NCBI GenBank assembly: GCA_905250885.1
Contig: CAJNOQ010003434.1
Coordinates: forward strand, 1 to 20,275
Source of the DNA: Didymodactylos carnosus
Taxonomy: Eukaryota > Rotifera > Eurotatoria > Philodinida > Philodinidae
DNA length: 20,275 bases
Reading direction: 5' to 3'
The notes below the pieces were generated by a model, which saw only the letters and a list, made by a program, of their open reading frames with translations, searched no databases and was not told where the DNA came from. Below, one piece after another: positions 19,370-20,275 of this stretch (positions within the stretch are counted from its first letter, which is position 1; every line of letters starts with the position of its first letter). The position numbers were made by a program, and so were the translations under genes.

Positions 19370-20275
19370 CAAAAGTTCTGCATTAATTTTGTTTTTTTAT
19401 ATAGCGTTGCAATGGAATATCGTAGAGACTTTATTCTTTTTTTGTTAGAAAGAGCAAAGTGTCTAGTACAAAAATATATAAAAGAATTTGATCAGAAATG
19501 CTTCCAGAAGATCACAAAAATCTTAGAAGAAAAGACATCGTGAAATTGTTCTGCAACTTTTTCGAATTTAGAAAAAACTTCACCCAATAAGAAAGGTTAT
19601 CTTTTTAATTCGTTTATTCCGAATTTTATAATGTACGAATAGAGCACTATTGTTGTACAAAAAAGAAATTTTCTACGTGTTTGATAACTGTCAAAATGAA
19701 CGCTTTTATAACATCATCTTGTATCACCGATTTTTCATCACTGTCGATAATTTGTACTCCTAGAGGGAAGTTGCCAGAAATTATATATTTTACATGAAAA
19801 AGAAAGCTTATTGAGTCCTCTACCAAACGATATTATTTGGAATAGAACACAGCTTCTTTGTGAGATATTTAAACAAAAATTTGTTTCCGCGTTGTAAAGG
19901 CCAAATTGAGTTTTTAATCACACTGTTTGCTGTTCAGTCTCTCTTGCAAGCTAGACTGACTATTTTAATATCATATGAAAGCCTTTGTTGTAATGAATAA
20001 ATGTATATATATGGCGCTCGAAAACATCGAGAGTGGATAGTGAAAAAGGTCCAACAAATATATTTGGATAAAAAATTGTGACCGAAGTTGCAGAACAATT
20101 TCACGATGTCTTTTCTTCTAAGATTTTTGTGATCTTCCGGAAGCATTTCTGATCAAATTCTTTTATATATTTTTGTACTAGACACTTTGCTCTTTCTAAC
20201 AAAAAAAGAATAAAGTCTCTACGATATTCCATTGCAACGCTATATAAAAAAAACAAAATTAATGCAGAACTCTTG
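19370..20275. mobile_element. Long inverted-repeat element (about 190-bp arms) at the right edge
   Basis: Bases 19370-19559 are the reverse complement of 20085-20275 with only a few differences, including one extra T in a T run. The 525-bp centre (19560-20084) has no recognisable gene. The inner ends are sharp. The outer end of the right arm meets the window edge, so the element may be longer. Each arm contains the same 43-codon open frame in opposite orientation (19412-19543 on + and 20101-20232 on -). It fits a foldback or MITE-type element, or a source of long hairpin RNA. Confidence 0.8.

Noticed and set aside
1-20275. CRISPR array, bacterial operon or prophage features
   Set aside because: No spaced direct repeats of that type, and the introns and polyA signals show a eukaryotic genome.

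Overview
The window is AT-rich eukaryotic nuclear DNA, most likely from an invertebrate animal. The evidence is GT-AG spliceosomal introns, an intronless seven-transmembrane receptor of animal (rhodopsin-like) type, AATAAA polyadenylation signals, and a giant reducing polyketide/fatty-acid synthase with the domain order of animal fatty acid synthase. AT-rich genes, a compact intron, an intronless GPCR of this style and decayed retroelements all fit a bdelloid rotifer. That assignment is inference from general resemblance, not proof.

Layout from left to right. Bases 1-1940 hold no convincing gene, only one copy of a 133-bp direct repeat at the left edge and a short perfect hairpin. Bases 1941-3116 (+) encode a complete 391-aa class A GPCR, followed by a polyA signal. 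Bases 3117-6776 are gene-poor and look like transposon or pseudogene debris. They contain AT-rich and pyrimidine-rich simple sequence, the second copy of the 133-bp repeat (4739-4871), a decayed coding stretch with stops and a frameshift (about 4921-5629), a polypurine tract plus a 216-bp sequence with LTR hallmarks (5673-5888), a possible further coding relic, and a cluster of heat-shock-element-like motifs (6283-6375).

Bases 6777-18529 (-) are one gene in my model: four exons encoding a 3252-aa megasynthase ordered KS-AT-DH-(pseudo)MT-(pseudo)KR-ER-KR-ACP-TE. All key residues I can check in KS, AT, DH, KR, ACP and TE are present. The C-methyltransferase looks disabled. One 102-bp intron is hidden inside an uninterrupted reading frame, and the 1467-bp first intron carries a foldback (MITE-like) element. 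Bases 18530-19369 are the upstream region of that gene, with no gene seen. From 19370 to the right edge lies a long, nearly perfect inverted repeat (about 190-bp arms around a 525-bp centre).

The two real genes are convergent in orientation and show no functional link. The synthase should use malonyl units and NADPH to build a chain reduced to some degree, then release it as a free acid through its own thioesterase. Whether it is the organism's fatty acid synthase or an animal FAS-like polyketide synthase cannot be decided from the sequence alone.
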